Source: Megamonas sp. UBA1799 (GTDB lineage Bacteria > Bacillota > Negativicutes > Selenomonadales > Selenomonadaceae). Taken from it: 34,483 nucleotides of DNA. Both the position numbers and the translations under genes were made by a program. The notes beneath the pieces are model-generated. The model saw only the letters and a list, made by a program, of their open reading frames with translations. It had not been told where the DNA came from and searched no databases. Of the stretch, positions 1-7,891 are shown one piece after another. The stretch spans positions 11,445-45,927 of the forward strand of contig DCFR01000048.1 in NCBI GenBank assembly GCA_002319815.1, in the 5' to 3' direction. How positions within the stretch are numbered: the first letter of the stretch is position 1; the number at the start of each line of letters is the position of its first letter.

Positions 1-17
1 GCGGGCAGCCTTTTTTT
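1..17 (+). terminator. Possible right half of a cut-off terminator
   Basis: The window opens with GCGGGCAGCC followed by seven T residues. This looks like the 3' arm and T tract of an intrinsic terminator whose 5' arm lies before the window. It cannot be confirmed from this sequence. Confidence 0.3.
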
Positions 18-66
18 ATCCTTTTATTTGCGCAATACTACAAGTTCTATTTTTTCTTGTGGGTTT

Positions 67-243
67 TTAAACCGTTTTGTCTTTATTTTTTTCTCGCTGT
101 GCCAAAGCTTCCATACCGCGCCGTATTAGTTCTAATGTAGCCGCAGAACGACTAGGATAGCGATTTTCAAAGCGAAAATCGTCAATTTTTTCCAATAATT
201 CATCATCAACAATAATTGTGTATCTTGGCTTATTTGTTGGCAT
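67..243 (-). CDS. Small ribbon-helix-helix (CopG/Arc-like) DNA-binding protein
   Basis: This 58-residue reading frame starts at ATG 243 (minus strand) and ends at TAA 69-67. The start is supported by AGAGGTGG a few bases upstream. The protein begins MPTNKPRYTIIVDDELLEKI: a short beta strand (RYTIIVD) followed by two helices (DELLEKIDDFRFEN and SRSAATLELIRRGMEAL). That is the ribbon-helix-helix layout of small CopG/Arc/MetJ-type repressors, which bind DNA as dimers through the N-terminal strand. The C-terminal tail is short and charged. It is transcribed divergently from a second RHH gene at 390, and a good promoter (TTGACA-N17-CATAAT, 265-293 minus) lies between them. No toxin gene is adjacent, so I do not call it an antitoxin. 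It is probably a transcriptional regulator acting in this intergenic region. The fold assignment rests on pattern only. Confidence 0.75.
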   Translation of the reverse strand: MPTNKPRYTIIVDDELLEKIDDFRFENRYPSRSAATLELIRRGMEALAQREKNKDKTV

Positions 244-264
244 TTTGTACCACCTCTAGTTCAT

Positions 265-293
265 ATTATGCATAGGTTCATACGTGCTGTCAA
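265..293 (-). promoter_or_regulatory. Promoter of the minus-strand RHH gene
   Basis: On the minus strand TTGACA (288-293) is followed, after 17 bases, by CATAAT (265-270). This is a near-consensus sigma-70-type promoter about 20 bases before the ATG at 243. Two GGTTCATA/GTTCATA-like motifs (259-265 and 276-282) flank the -10 element. They resemble the arms of the palindrome in front of the divergent RHH gene, so both promoters may be controlled by the same protein. Confidence 0.6.
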
Positions 294-315
294 TAGAGAT
301 GAGCCGGAAAGTGGA

Positions 316-367
316 TTGACAAGTTCTGAACTTATGAACTACAATAAAATCGGTTCATAAGTTCAGA
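316..367 (+). promoter_or_regulatory. Promoter overlapped by a 15-bp inverted repeat (likely RHH operator)
   Basis: TTGACA (316-321) and TACAAT (340-345), 18 bases apart, form a strong promoter for the plus-strand RHH gene. A perfect inverted repeat overlaps it: TCTGAACTTATGAAC at 325-339 and GTTCATAAGTTCAGA at 353-367, with a 13-base spacer that contains the -10 region. Each arm carries a GAACTTATGAAC motif, itself nearly symmetric. A protein bound to both arms would cover the spacer, the -10 and the start of transcription. This suggests autorepression by the RHH protein encoded at 390. Confidence 0.7.
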
Positions 368-389
368 CCCGAAAAGGGGGGTGATACCT

Positions 390-581
390 ATGGCAACAGA
401 ACTTAAGAGAATGACTTTTGTCGTGACGCCAGAAATAGAAATGCGGCTGGATGCATTTAAAAAAGAATTTTTTTATAATCGCTCGCAATCAGATATGATT
501 CGCACTTTGGTGGAAGCCGGCTTGCAGACACTGACAACGGCTAAGCAAGAGAAAAAGAATCTTCAGCAGGTAAGTGCATAA
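390..581 (+). CDS. Ribbon-helix-helix DNA-binding protein upstream of a chemoreceptor
   Basis: This 63-residue protein begins MATELKRMTFVVTPEIEMRL. The ATG at 390 follows AAGGGGGGTGAT at a sensible distance and is preferred over the in-frame GTG at 381. The strand RMTFVVT followed by helices PEIEMRLDAFKKEFF and SQSDMIRTLVEAGLQTL fits the RHH fold of small dimeric repressors. A lysine- and glutamine-rich tail follows. The gene is 39 bases before a methyl-accepting chemotaxis protein in the same direction and shares its promoter, so the two are probably one operon. The inverted repeat over that promoter suggests autoregulation, which would make the chemoreceptor part of the same regulon. It resembles the divergent RHH protein at 67-243 in layout but not closely in sequence. 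The target site is inferred. Confidence 0.75.
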   Translation: MATELKRMTFVVTPEIEMRLDAFKKEFFYNRSQSDMIRTLVEAGLQTLTTAKQEKKNLQQVSA

Positions 582-620
582 AAGCGTTAGCAAGGAAGTT
601 ACATAAGAGGAGTGGAATAC

Positions 621-2333
621 ATGAATTGGCTTAATAATATCAAGGTAGCCTATAAGATTGTGCTGCTGGTTGTCATTGCAGTTTTGGGAATGGCCGTTAT
701 CGGTTTTACCGGGTATTCTTTTTTGAATAAAGCCGGACGAGATATGGACTTGATGTATTCGGAAAAATTGCAGTCGATCCGCCTGATGGGAGACGAAATT
801 GACAGCATGCGTGTCATTCAGCTGCGGGCTATGCAGACGATTTCCGATCCGGCCCGGATTCCAGAATTAAAAACAGAGATTAATAAGGAAATAGAAAGAT
901 ATGAAGCCGGCTGGGCTACGTATGAAAAAGTGGCCATAAATGTTCCGGATGCGGCCAGTCAGTTGGATGCAACTAAAGCCAACTGGACTGTTTTTAAAAC
1001 CGGTATTCTGCAGGTAGTGGCAATTTCTGAAACAGGCAATACGGCGGGCGCTTTGGCGGCGTATAATAGTAAAACCAAGCAGGATACTACCGATCTGCGC
1101 GATCGATTGGGCGGTTTGCTGAAGCTGGCGGAAAAAAATGCTGCGGCAATTAATGAACAGAATGTGGCGGATAACCGGTCGGCGATTGTTTCCATGAGTC
1201 TTAAAACCGCTGTTGCGCTGGTGCTGCTGATCGTGCTGAGCCTGGCCCTGATCCGGGCTATTACGCGGCCGTTAAATGCGATGATCAAGCTTTGCCAGAG
1301 TCTGCAAAAAGGCGATTTTCGGCTGACAAAACAAAAAACGGATCGCGGCGATGAATTTGGCGAAGTGGAGCGAGAATTGGCAGCGATGCGGGCCGGTTTG
1401 AACAAGTTGATGCGGCAGATCGCCAATTCGACAGAACAAATTGCCGCATCTTCGGAGGAGCTGACGGCTAGTTCCATGCAGTCCGCCAAGGCGGCTACGC
1501 AGGTGGCACAGTCGGTGACAGACGCAGCCGGCGCTGTGGAGCAGCAGCAAGGTTCAATTGCTAAAGGTACGGAATCGGTTGCCATGATTTCCTCGTCGGT
1601 AGAAGGTATCCGCGGCGAGGCCGAAAAAGTATCCGGTAATTCGGCTTCGGCAGCCGAACAAGCCGCAGCCGGCAGTCAGGCCATAGATTCTTCGGTCAGC
1701 AAAATCAAAAGTGTTGAGCATACTGTCAGTTCTTCGGCGGAACTGGTTGATAAGCTCGGAGCCCGGTCACAGGAAATTGGCACGATTGTCGATACGATTT
1801 CCGGTATTGCCGGCCAGACGAATTTGCTGGCGCTGAACGCGGCGATTGAAGCGGCGCGGGCCGGCGAACATGGCCGTGGATTTGCCGTCGTGGCGGAAGA
1901 AGTCAGGAAACTGGCGGAACAATCACAAACGGCCGCCCAGCAAATTGCCGAGCTGATCCGGGTGATACAGGAAGATACGACCAGTGCGGTCGGCTCTATG
2001 CAGGAAGGCCGTAATGCCGTGGTTGAAGGCGCTGAATCAGTCGAAGGGCTGCGGACCATGTTTGATCAGATCAAGGATATTGTCCATCAGGTTTCAGCGC
2101 AGGTGCAGACGATGTCGACTTCGGTTACCGGCGTAGCCGGCGATGCCAACGGCATTACCCATGAGATTGAACAGATTGATGCGCATGGTAAAAAGGTCGC
2201 CGAAGAAATGCAGTCGGTCTCGGCCGCAACTGAAGAACAATCGGCCTCGGCACAGGAAATTGCTTCGGCCAGCGACGCGCTGGCCAAATTGGCGCAGGAA
2301 ATGCAGCTTTCGTTAAAGCAGTTTCAATTTTAA
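621..2333 (+). CDS. Methyl-accepting chemotaxis protein with 4-helix-bundle sensor domain
   Basis: This is a transmembrane chemoreceptor of 570 residues. I take ATG 621, preceded by AGAGGAG, rather than the in-frame GTG 612. Transmembrane helix 1 is at about residues 11-33. A mostly helical extracytoplasmic segment of about 155 residues follows (4HB_MCP type) and then transmembrane helix 2 at about 193-212. A HAMP segment starts at ITRPLNAMIK and leads into the long cytoplasmic coiled coil. The highly conserved signalling tip is present (GIAGQTNLLALNAAIEAARA, then GRGFAVVAEEVRKLAEQS), so it should couple to CheA/CheW. The C-terminus ends in SLKQFQF, with no NWETF-type CheR-tethering pentapeptide. 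It lies 39 bases after the RHH gene and ends at a hairpin terminator. A second receptor with a very similar signalling half is at 3156. The ligand is unknown. Confidence 0.93.
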   Translation: MNWLNNIKVAYKIVLLVVIAVLGMAVIGFTGYSFLNKAGRDMDLMYSEKLQSIRLMGDEIDSMRVIQLRAMQTISDPARIPELKTEINKEIERYEAGWATYEKVAINVPDAASQLDATKANWTVFKTGILQVVAISETGNTAGALAAYNSKTKQDTTDLRDRLGGLLKLAEKNAAAINEQNVADNRSAIVSMSLKTAVALVLLIVLSLALIRAITRPLNAMIKLCQSLQKGDFRLTKQKTDRGDEFGEVERELAAMRAGLNKLMRQIANSTEQIAASSEELTASSMQSAKAATQVAQSVTDAAGAVEQQQGSIAKGTESVAMISSSVEGIRGEAEKVSGNSASAAEQAAAGSQAIDSSVSKIKSVEHTVSSSAELVDKLGARSQEIGTIVDTISGIAGQTNLLALNAAIEAARAGEHGRGFAVVAEEVRKLAEQSQTAAQQIAELIRVIQEDTTSAVGSMQEGRNAVVEGAESVEGLRTMFDQIKDIVHQVSAQVQTMSTSVTGVAGDANGITHEIEQIDAHGKKVAEEMQSVSAATEEQSASAQEIASASDALAKLAQEMQLSLKQFQF

Positions 2334-2361
2334 ATAAAGCAGGCCGACGTAACCCGGAGGC

Positions 2362-2407
2362 AAAAAAAGCAGACCATGATAAGGATTCTTGTCATGGTCT
2401 GTTTTTG
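2362..2407. terminator. Bidirectional intrinsic terminator
   Basis: A hairpin with arms around CAGACCATGA (2370-2379) and TCATGGTCTG (2392-2401) is followed by a T tract on the plus strand and preceded by seven A residues. It can therefore stop transcription from both the chemoreceptor and the converging acetyltransferase gene. Confidence 0.8.
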
Positions 2408-2445
2408 TGTGCTTTGATTTTCGTCGGGACGTGGGCCGATTGCCG

Positions 2446-2907
2446 TCAGGTCAGCGGTTTTTGCATCATAATTAGTTCCGTAGACTGCCAGCCCAGTTTT
2501 TTATAGAGACTGATAGCAGCGGTGTTATGATGTACCGCTACCAGATCCAGTCGTTTAACCCCTTGCTTTTTCGCCCAGGCCGCCAACGTCTGCAGCAGCT
2601 CAATGCCGATGCCCTGCTGACGGTATTCCGGGTGAACGATTACATCTTCTACCAGCGCTTTATACCCGCCGGCGGCAGTTGAGATCAGCCGCAGGGCCGT
2701 GCACATGCCGATAATTTTTTCGCCGTCAACGGCGACTAGTGCAAAGTTCCGGTCATCCTGCAGCAGCAGGCGCAGGCCGTCGGTCTGACAGGTTGGGTTC
2801 GCCGTAAAATCTTGTTCGATCGCAAACAACAGTTGCAGCAAAGCTGTCATAGGCGGGATATCTGACATGGTAGCCGGACGAATTTTGATATTTTTTTCGT
2901 TCATCAT
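2446..2907 (-). CDS. GNAT-family N-acetyltransferase
   Basis: This is a protein of about 153 residues with the Gcn5-related acetyltransferase fold, which moves an acetyl group from acetyl-CoA to an amine. It opens with IKIRPATMSDIPPMTALLQL, typical of GNAT N-termini. The acetyl-CoA-binding motif is VEDVIVHPEYRQQGIGIELL (the Q-x-x-G-x-G type loop). The C-terminal strand and helix NTAAISLYKKLGWQ complete the fold. Three consecutive ATG codons start at 2910, 2907 and 2904. AAGGAAG upstream fits the second or third best, so the start is uncertain by one codon. It stands alone, converging on the chemoreceptor at 621 with a shared terminator. The substrate cannot be told from sequence. Confidence 0.88.
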   Translation of the reverse strand: MMNEKNIKIRPATMSDIPPMTALLQLLFAIEQDFTANPTCQTDGLRLLLQDDRNFALVAVDGEKIIGMCTALRLISTAAGGYKALVEDVIVHPEYRQQGIGIELLQTLAAWAKKQGVKRLDLVAVHHNTAAISLYKKLGWQSTELIMMQKPLT

Positions 2908-2930
2908 CATCGCTTCCTTTTTCTGTACTT

Positions 2931-2960
2931 AGTATAGTATAAAAGCTGGGTATAAAACAA
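2931..2960 (-). promoter_or_regulatory. Possible promoter of the acetyltransferase gene
   Basis: On the minus strand TTGTTT (2955-2960) and TATACT (2931-2936) are 18 bases apart and lie about 25 bases before the start codons. The -35 is weak. The rest of the 2961-3155 intergenic region is AT-rich, and I see no convincing promoter with correct spacing for the downstream chemoreceptor. Confidence 0.4.
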
Positions 2961-3155
2961 GGGCTGTTGGCAGAAGCGTTTATAATGCCGAAATTTTTTG
3001 ACTTTTAGCAGGATTTTATAAAAAGAAACAGAATTATATAAAATAATATCTATGGGTCTCGGAAGCAGGTCGTTTTTAGGAACAATTTTATCAAGTAATG
3101 TGCATGGAAATTCTGGTGAGCAGCGCAAGGGTCAAAAGATTAAGGGGGAGAGAGT

Positions 3156-4874
3156 ATGGGGTGGCTCAAGGATCTTAAGGTTATGCACAAGATTTTACTT
3201 CTGGTTGTTCTGGCGGTTATTGGCATGCTGATTATCGGCTATACCGGTTACAGTCGGCTGCAAATGGCGCAGGCAGATATGCACGTAATGTATGCTCAGC
3301 ATTTAAAGGCAGTAGAATATCTGGGAGATGCCCGGACAGCGTCGCGCCGGGTTCAGGCGCGGATGGCGGAAATGGTTTTGGCGTCCAGTCCGGAAAAAAT
3401 ACAGGCATGTGATAAGGCAATACAGGCAGCGGTGAAGGAGTATGAAGATGCCTGGGGACAGTACGAGCAGTTGGAAATGAATCGTGTGGACACTTCGGGA
3501 CAGCTGCAGCAAGTCAAACAGGATTGGCTGGCCTACAAGAAAGTGCCGGAGCATCTTTTGCCGCTGGTGCGCAGCGGCAATCATGACGCGGCGGTCTCAT
3601 TGTACGAAGGCGAAGGGCGGCAGACACTGGAAAAAATCCGGGATGATATGAGCCAGCTGCAAAAAACCATCAATGCAGCGGCCGGGCAGGTCAATGAAGC
3701 CAATGAGGCTTCCATGCAGCGGGCGGGCGTTCTGATGCTGGGCGCACTGCTTTTGGGCGTGGGTTTAATGCTGCTGTTCAGTTTCCTTTTAGGTCGGGAG
3801 ATTACCGGGCCGCTGCAAAAAATGCAGGCTTTTTGCCATCGGTTAAAGGATGGCGATTTTCGTATCACCCCGCGCACTTTACTGCGCGGCGATGAGTTTG
3901 GCGCCATGGCGGATGTGATGGCCGATATGCGGGAATCCCTGAATAAATTAATGAAGCACATGCGGGAATCAACGGAACATATTGCTTCTTCTTCCGAAGA
4001 ATTAACGGCGAGCTCTATGCAGTCAGCGCAGGCGGCCATGCAGGTGGCACAGTCGGTGACAGATTCGGCGCATGCGGTTGAGGAACAACAGAATGTTACG
4101 AATGACAGTAATCGTTCCATAGAGAAAATTTCTGTTTCCGTAGGTAATATCCGGCAGGAAGCGGACAAGGTGGCCCGGCATTCAGCGGAAGCATCGCAGC
4201 AGGCTGTTGCCGGCAACAATGAAGTGGATCGTTCCGTGGAACAGATACGGAATGTGGAAAATACCGTGCTTGCTTCGGCGGAACTGGTGGAAAAGCTGGG
4301 CGGGCGTTCTCAGGAGATTGGCGCGATTGTCGATACGATTGCCGGCATTGCTGGGCAGACAAATCTTCTGGCTTTAAATGCAGCGATTGAGGCTGCACGG
4401 GCCGGCGAAGCCGGCCGAGGGTTTGCGGTTGTAGCGGAAGAGGTCCGAAAGCTGGCGGAACAATCGCAAACTGCTGCACAGCAGATTGCTGATCTCATTA
4501 GCGCCATTCAGCGGGACACGACGGGCGCTGTTGATTCTATGCAGCAGGGCCGCGCTGCAGTGGCGGCCGGCGCCCGGTCGGTTGAGGAGCTGCGCAATGT
4601 TTTTGGCCATATACGCGAACTGGTCGATGGAGTTTCAGAGCAGGCCGGCGTTATGATGCAGGCGATCTCTGTTGTGACGACGGATACGGCCGGCGTCACG
4701 CAGAATGTTGCCACAATCAATGCACATGGCAAAAAGGTGGTCGAGGAGATGCAGTCGGTTTCGGCAGCTACGGAGGAACAATCGGCTTCGGCGGAAGAAA
4801 TTGCTTCTGCCAGCGACGCGCTGGCTAAATTGGCGGAAGAAATGCAGGGTTCGCTGAAGAGTTTCCAGTATTAA
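3156..4874 (+). CDS. Second methyl-accepting chemotaxis protein, paralogue of the first
   Basis: This 572-residue chemoreceptor has the same plan as the one at 621. Transmembrane helix 1 is at about residues 10-32, the extracytoplasmic helical sensor covers about 33-187, transmembrane helix 2 is at about 190-213, then HAMP (REITGPLQKMQAF) and a methyl-accepting coiled coil. The signalling tip (GIAGQTNLLALNAAIEAARA, then GRGFAVVAEEVRKLAEQS) is nearly identical to the first receptor, while the sensor segment has diverged. This is the usual sign of gene duplication followed by a change of ligand. The start ATG follows AGGGGGAGAGAGT. It ends in SLKSFQY without a CheR-binding pentapeptide. The acetyltransferase lies between the two receptors on the opposite strand, and a hairpin terminator follows. 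Confidence 0.93.
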   Translation: MGWLKDLKVMHKILLLVVLAVIGMLIIGYTGYSRLQMAQADMHVMYAQHLKAVEYLGDARTASRRVQARMAEMVLASSPEKIQACDKAIQAAVKEYEDAWGQYEQLEMNRVDTSGQLQQVKQDWLAYKKVPEHLLPLVRSGNHDAAVSLYEGEGRQTLEKIRDDMSQLQKTINAAAGQVNEANEASMQRAGVLMLGALLLGVGLMLLFSFLLGREITGPLQKMQAFCHRLKDGDFRITPRTLLRGDEFGAMADVMADMRESLNKLMKHMRESTEHIASSSEELTASSMQSAQAAMQVAQSVTDSAHAVEEQQNVTNDSNRSIEKISVSVGNIRQEADKVARHSAEASQQAVAGNNEVDRSVEQIRNVENTVLASAELVEKLGGRSQEIGAIVDTIAGIAGQTNLLALNAAIEAARAGEAGRGFAVVAEEVRKLAEQSQTAAQQIADLISAIQRDTTGAVDSMQQGRAAVAAGARSVEELRNVFGHIRELVDGVSEQAGVMMQAISVVTTDTAGVTQNVATINAHGKKVVEEMQSVSAATEEQSASAEEIASASDALAKLAEEMQGSLKSFQY

Positions 4875-4895
4875 ACAACAGATAATGACAGTAGG

Positions 4896-4936
4896 GAGGA
4901 AACCTGATCGCAAAAAGCAGGGTTTCCTCTTTTTTT
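4896..4936 (+). terminator. Intrinsic terminator after the second chemoreceptor
   Basis: GAGGAAACC (4896-4904) pairs with GGTTTCCTC (4921-4929). The hairpin is followed by an uninterrupted T run (4930-4936). Confidence 0.85.
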
Positions 4937-4982
4937 CCTTAGCTGGATTTGGTTGAGTACGGCAGGGAATTTAGCGCAGGTA

Positions 4983-5011
4983 TTGAAAAATCTTGTTTTA
5001 ACAGGTAAAAT
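4983..5011 (+). promoter_or_regulatory. Promoter of the deoR-like operon
   Basis: TTGAAA (4983-4988) and TAAAAT (5006-5011) are separated by 17 bases, about 40 bases before the regulator start codon. It is the only good candidate before the regulator, membrane enzyme and radical SAM gene cluster. Confidence 0.6.
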
Positions 5012-5051
5012 GATAATAAATAATAGAAAATAACAGCGGAGGCTGATGGGT

Positions 5052-5825
5052 ATGTTTTTGGAAGAACGGCAGGACAGCATTATGAATATGCTGAACCATG
5101 ACGGTAAAGTGCGGGTGCATGAACTTAGTGAAAAATTTAATGTAACCGAAGATTGCATACGTAAAGATCTGGGCGCATTGGAAAAGCAGGGTCGTCTCAA
5201 GCGTACTTACGGCGGCGCCGTCATGCTGCGCGAGAATCTGCATGCCATGGAGGTAGAGAAGCGCCGGCATTCGGACGTGGGCGCGAAGCGGCGCATTGCG
5301 CGAGCCGCGGCGGAGCTGATCCGGGAAAAGGACATGGTTTTTCTTGATATTTCCACGAGCAATCTGGCGCTGGCCGAGTTGCTGGCCAAGGAAGAGCGTG
5401 AGCTTACCGTTGTGACCAACATGATTGATGTGCTGGTGGTATTGGCGCGCAACCCGAAGATCCGGTTGATTTTTGCCGGCGGGGTCATCAATAAGAGCCG
5501 GGATGGTTTCTGGGGTGGTATGACACTGGATTTTATTTCCCGATTGAAGCCGGATATTGCTTTTGTGGGAGCGGTCGGCGTCGATGTTTGTGAAAACAGC
5601 GTGTCTACGTACGATATTGAGGACGGCATCAATAAGGCGGCGATTATCCGGGCCTCAAAGCGCGCTTATGTCGTGGCGGAGGCAAAGAAGCTCAGTGTGG
5701 ACGGCAATTACAATTATGTAACGCTTGATACGCTTTCCGGACTGGTGACCGATTCTGAACCGGCGGAAGATATTTGCCGGGCGGCATCTAACTATGGCGT
5801 AGAAATTATTTTGCCGAAGGACTAG
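5052..5825 (+). CDS. DeoR/GlpR-family transcriptional regulator
   Basis: This 257-residue regulator begins MFLEERQDSIMNMLNHDGKV. I choose ATG 5052 because GGAGG is nine bases upstream. The overlapping ATG 5046 would leave only three. An N-terminal winged helix-turn-helix (residues about 4-58, including VHELSEKFNVTEDCIRKDLGALEKQGRLKRTYGG in pieces) matches the DeoR family signature. A sugar-phosphate-sensing DeoRC domain follows, with TVVTNMIDVL, LIFAGGVINK and the conserved DIAFVGAVGVD segment. Such regulators usually respond to phosphorylated sugars and repress a neighbouring metabolic operon. Here the next gene is an LTA-synthase-like enzyme starting two bases after the stop codon, an unusual partner. 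The regulator may control its own operon or act elsewhere. The ligand is unknown. Confidence 0.9.
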   Translation: MFLEERQDSIMNMLNHDGKVRVHELSEKFNVTEDCIRKDLGALEKQGRLKRTYGGAVMLRENLHAMEVEKRRHSDVGAKRRIARAAAELIREKDMVFLDISTSNLALAELLAKEERELTVVTNMIDVLVVLARNPKIRLIFAGGVINKSRDGFWGGMTLDFISRLKPDIAFVGAVGVDVCENSVSTYDIEDGINKAAIIRASKRAYVVAEAKKLSVDGNYNYVTLDTLSGLVTDSEPAEDICRAASNYGVEIILPKD

Positions 5826-5826
5826 G

Positions 5827-7881
5827 GTGCAGCAGGTGGATCGTTTGCGGATATATGGATCGGGATATAGTGCGGGGAAGAGTTTGTCGTCCCGGATATG
5901 GACTGTGGTTTATGACAGGATTAAGCGGGGGCTGAAGGTGTTTTCGTTTTACCTTCTGGTGCTTTCGCTTTTTCGTGTCTTTTTTATCGCGGGGATGCAT
6001 TCGTATCTGGGGGATGGTACGCGCGCGGCGGATATTTTTCTGGCGCTGGAACGCGGCTTCCGTCTTTCCATGCAGACGGCGGGAGGTCTGACGCTGGCGG
6101 CTTGTGCTCCCGCAGCGATTTTAGGGGCGTTTTCACGCCGTTGGGGCGGGCGGATATTGCTCGGGATCAATGCGGCTTTTTTAACCGTGCTGTCAATTCT
6201 GTTTGTGGCCCGGTTCCCGTATTATCGGCAGTTTCATTCCGGGTTTAACCAGCTTTTGTTCAATGCCGGTAATGATGATTTATATGCATTGTTTGTTTCT
6301 TTGGTACGGGAATTTTATCTGCCCGTCCGTCTGGCGGGCGCTTTTTTATTGGCCTGGGCTTTGTATCGTTTGCTGGCGGCTTTTTTGCGCTGGCAGGCGC
6401 CGGCGCTGCCGGAGGTTTCAGCGCCGCTGCGTTTTGCTGGGCGGACCGCTTTTGTGGCCAGTTTGTATGGGTTGTTTTTGTTGGCGGTATTTGGCGGCAG
6501 CCTGCGCTGGCAAACGGAAGTAAACTGGGAAAATGCCGGCGTGACGAAAGACGCGCTGCTCAATGAAGCTATTCTGGATGACGGACAGGCCATCTGGCGC
6601 GGATATACGATGAACCACCGTTTGCTGGCCTGCAACGGGCTGGATTTTTCAACGGCTGATATTCGTCATCTGGCCGCGCAGTTGACCGGGCACTCCGAAG
6701 ATACGGATGATCTTGATGATTACCTTACCCGTACGGCACTCGGTCCGAAGCTGGCGAAACCAACGCATGTCTTTGTAATCATTTCGGAAAGTTATGCGAA
6801 TTGGCCGCTTTTGCCTAAGTATCAGGATCTGCATATTGCCGATGGCATGAAGGCGGTGATGGCGGAAGCGGATAGTGATTATTGCGGCGCTTTTCTGCCG
6901 GATGGCGCGAGTACGGTGTCGGCGGTCACCGGCGTTGTAACCGGGTTTGCCGATGCGAATTTGTACCTTACAACGATGCCGGAGGCTTTTGCCGCGCCGT
7001 ATCCGACGGCCAGCGCGCCGCAGATGGCCCGCCTGGGGTATGAGACGAATTTTTGGTATGCGGGACCGGCGACCTGGGAACGCATCGGCGCTTTTACCCA
7101 GGCGCAGGGATATGCGCATTTTTACAGCCGGGGGGATTATGGCGATGTTCCGGGCAGCGTCTGGGGCTGTGATGATGAATATTTGTATCAGGCCGTATTG
7201 GCGGGCCTGCAAAAGACTGTGCCGAGTTTTAATGTGATTCTCAATGTTTCCAATCATTCGCCTTATCCGATTGATGTTGAGGCAAAGGGATTTGATGCTG
7301 CACGCACCAAGGCCGCGCTGCCGGAGGCGGCGCGCGGCGATGCTGATCTTTTGCGCGAACTGGGACACTATTGGTATGCGGATCGCGAAATGGCTCGCTT
7401 TATTGCCGAAGTCAAGCGGCGGTATCCCGACAGTTTGTTTGTCATCGTAGGAGATCATGCCGACCGCTATAATATTGATAAGGCGCCGGCGACCTATGAA
7501 CGGTTTGCCATTCCGTTTATTATCAGCGGGCAGGGAGTGCATAAAGGATTGCTTTTGCCGGATGCGGCGGGCAGTCAGATTGATATCGTACCGACACTCA
7601 TTGATTTGATTGCGCCGCCGGGTTTTACCTATGAAGCGCTCGGACAAAGTCTGGCGCGGACGAATCGGCGCGGCGTGAATTATATGCTCTGGATTACGCA
7701 TGACGCGATCGGGAAAGCTGATGCCGTGCCGCTGATGCCGGAAAGCTTTGACGGCAGTGCGCCGCCGGCATTGGATGAAGCGGGAATGCAGGATTATATC
7801 AACGCGGTTCGCAGTATTTCCTGGTGGCGGGCTAAGTATGGACCGGTGTTGGATGAAACAAATCTTATTGGGCGGGAGTGA
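5827..7881 (+). CDS. LTA-synthase-family membrane protein (alkaline phosphatase/sulfatase fold)
   Basis: This is a 684-residue membrane enzyme of the LtaS/MdoB family (COG1368 type). About five transmembrane helices occupy residues 36-57, 80-101, 106-128, 162-185 and 204-226. A large extracytoplasmic catalytic domain follows. By alignment of motifs, Glu321 (IISES), Thr363 (DGASTVS), Asp543 and His544 (VGDHADRY) correspond to the metal ligands and threonine nucleophile of LtaS-type enzymes, so it should be active. Family members transfer phosphoglycerol or phosphoethanolamine to envelope glycolipids or glycans. In an outer-membrane Firmicute a true lipoteichoic acid role would be odd, so the acceptor is uncertain. 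The GTG start at 5827 is two bases after the regulator stop, with AAGGA just upstream. The radical SAM gene follows 10 bases after the stop codon. Confidence 0.85.
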   Translation: MQQVDRLRIYGSGYSAGKSLSSRIWTVVYDRIKRGLKVFSFYLLVLSLFRVFFIAGMHSYLGDGTRAADIFLALERGFRLSMQTAGGLTLAACAPAAILGAFSRRWGGRILLGINAAFLTVLSILFVARFPYYRQFHSGFNQLLFNAGNDDLYALFVSLVREFYLPVRLAGAFLLAWALYRLLAAFLRWQAPALPEVSAPLRFAGRTAFVASLYGLFLLAVFGGSLRWQTEVNWENAGVTKDALLNEAILDDGQAIWRGYTMNHRLLACNGLDFSTADIRHLAAQLTGHSEDTDDLDDYLTRTALGPKLAKPTHVFVIISESYANWPLLPKYQDLHIADGMKAVMAEADSDYCGAFLPDGASTVSAVTGVVTGFADANLYLTTMPEAFAAPYPTASAPQMARLGYETNFWYAGPATWERIGAFTQAQGYAHFYSRGDYGDVPGSVWGCDDEYLYQAVLAGLQKTVPSFNVILNVSNHSPYPIDVEAKGFDAARTKAALPEAARGDADLLRELGHYWYADREMARFIAEVKRRYPDSLFVIVGDHADRYNIDKAPATYERFAIPFIISGQGVHKGLLLPDAAGSQIDIVPTLIDLIAPPGFTYEALGQSLARTNRRGVNYMLWITHDAIGKADAVPLMPESFDGSAPPALDEAGMQDYINAVRSISWWRAKYGPVLDETNLIGRE

Positions 7882-7891
7882 GGGCAAGAAG

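Noticed and set aside
67..581. Toxin-antitoxin locus based on the two RHH proteins
   Set aside because: Neither RHH gene is beside a small toxin-like gene; the neighbours are each other and a chemoreceptor.
2907..3128. 73-codon minus-strand frame before the acetyltransferase
   Set aside because: No ribosome site or family resemblance; it covers the promoter region of the acetyltransferase.
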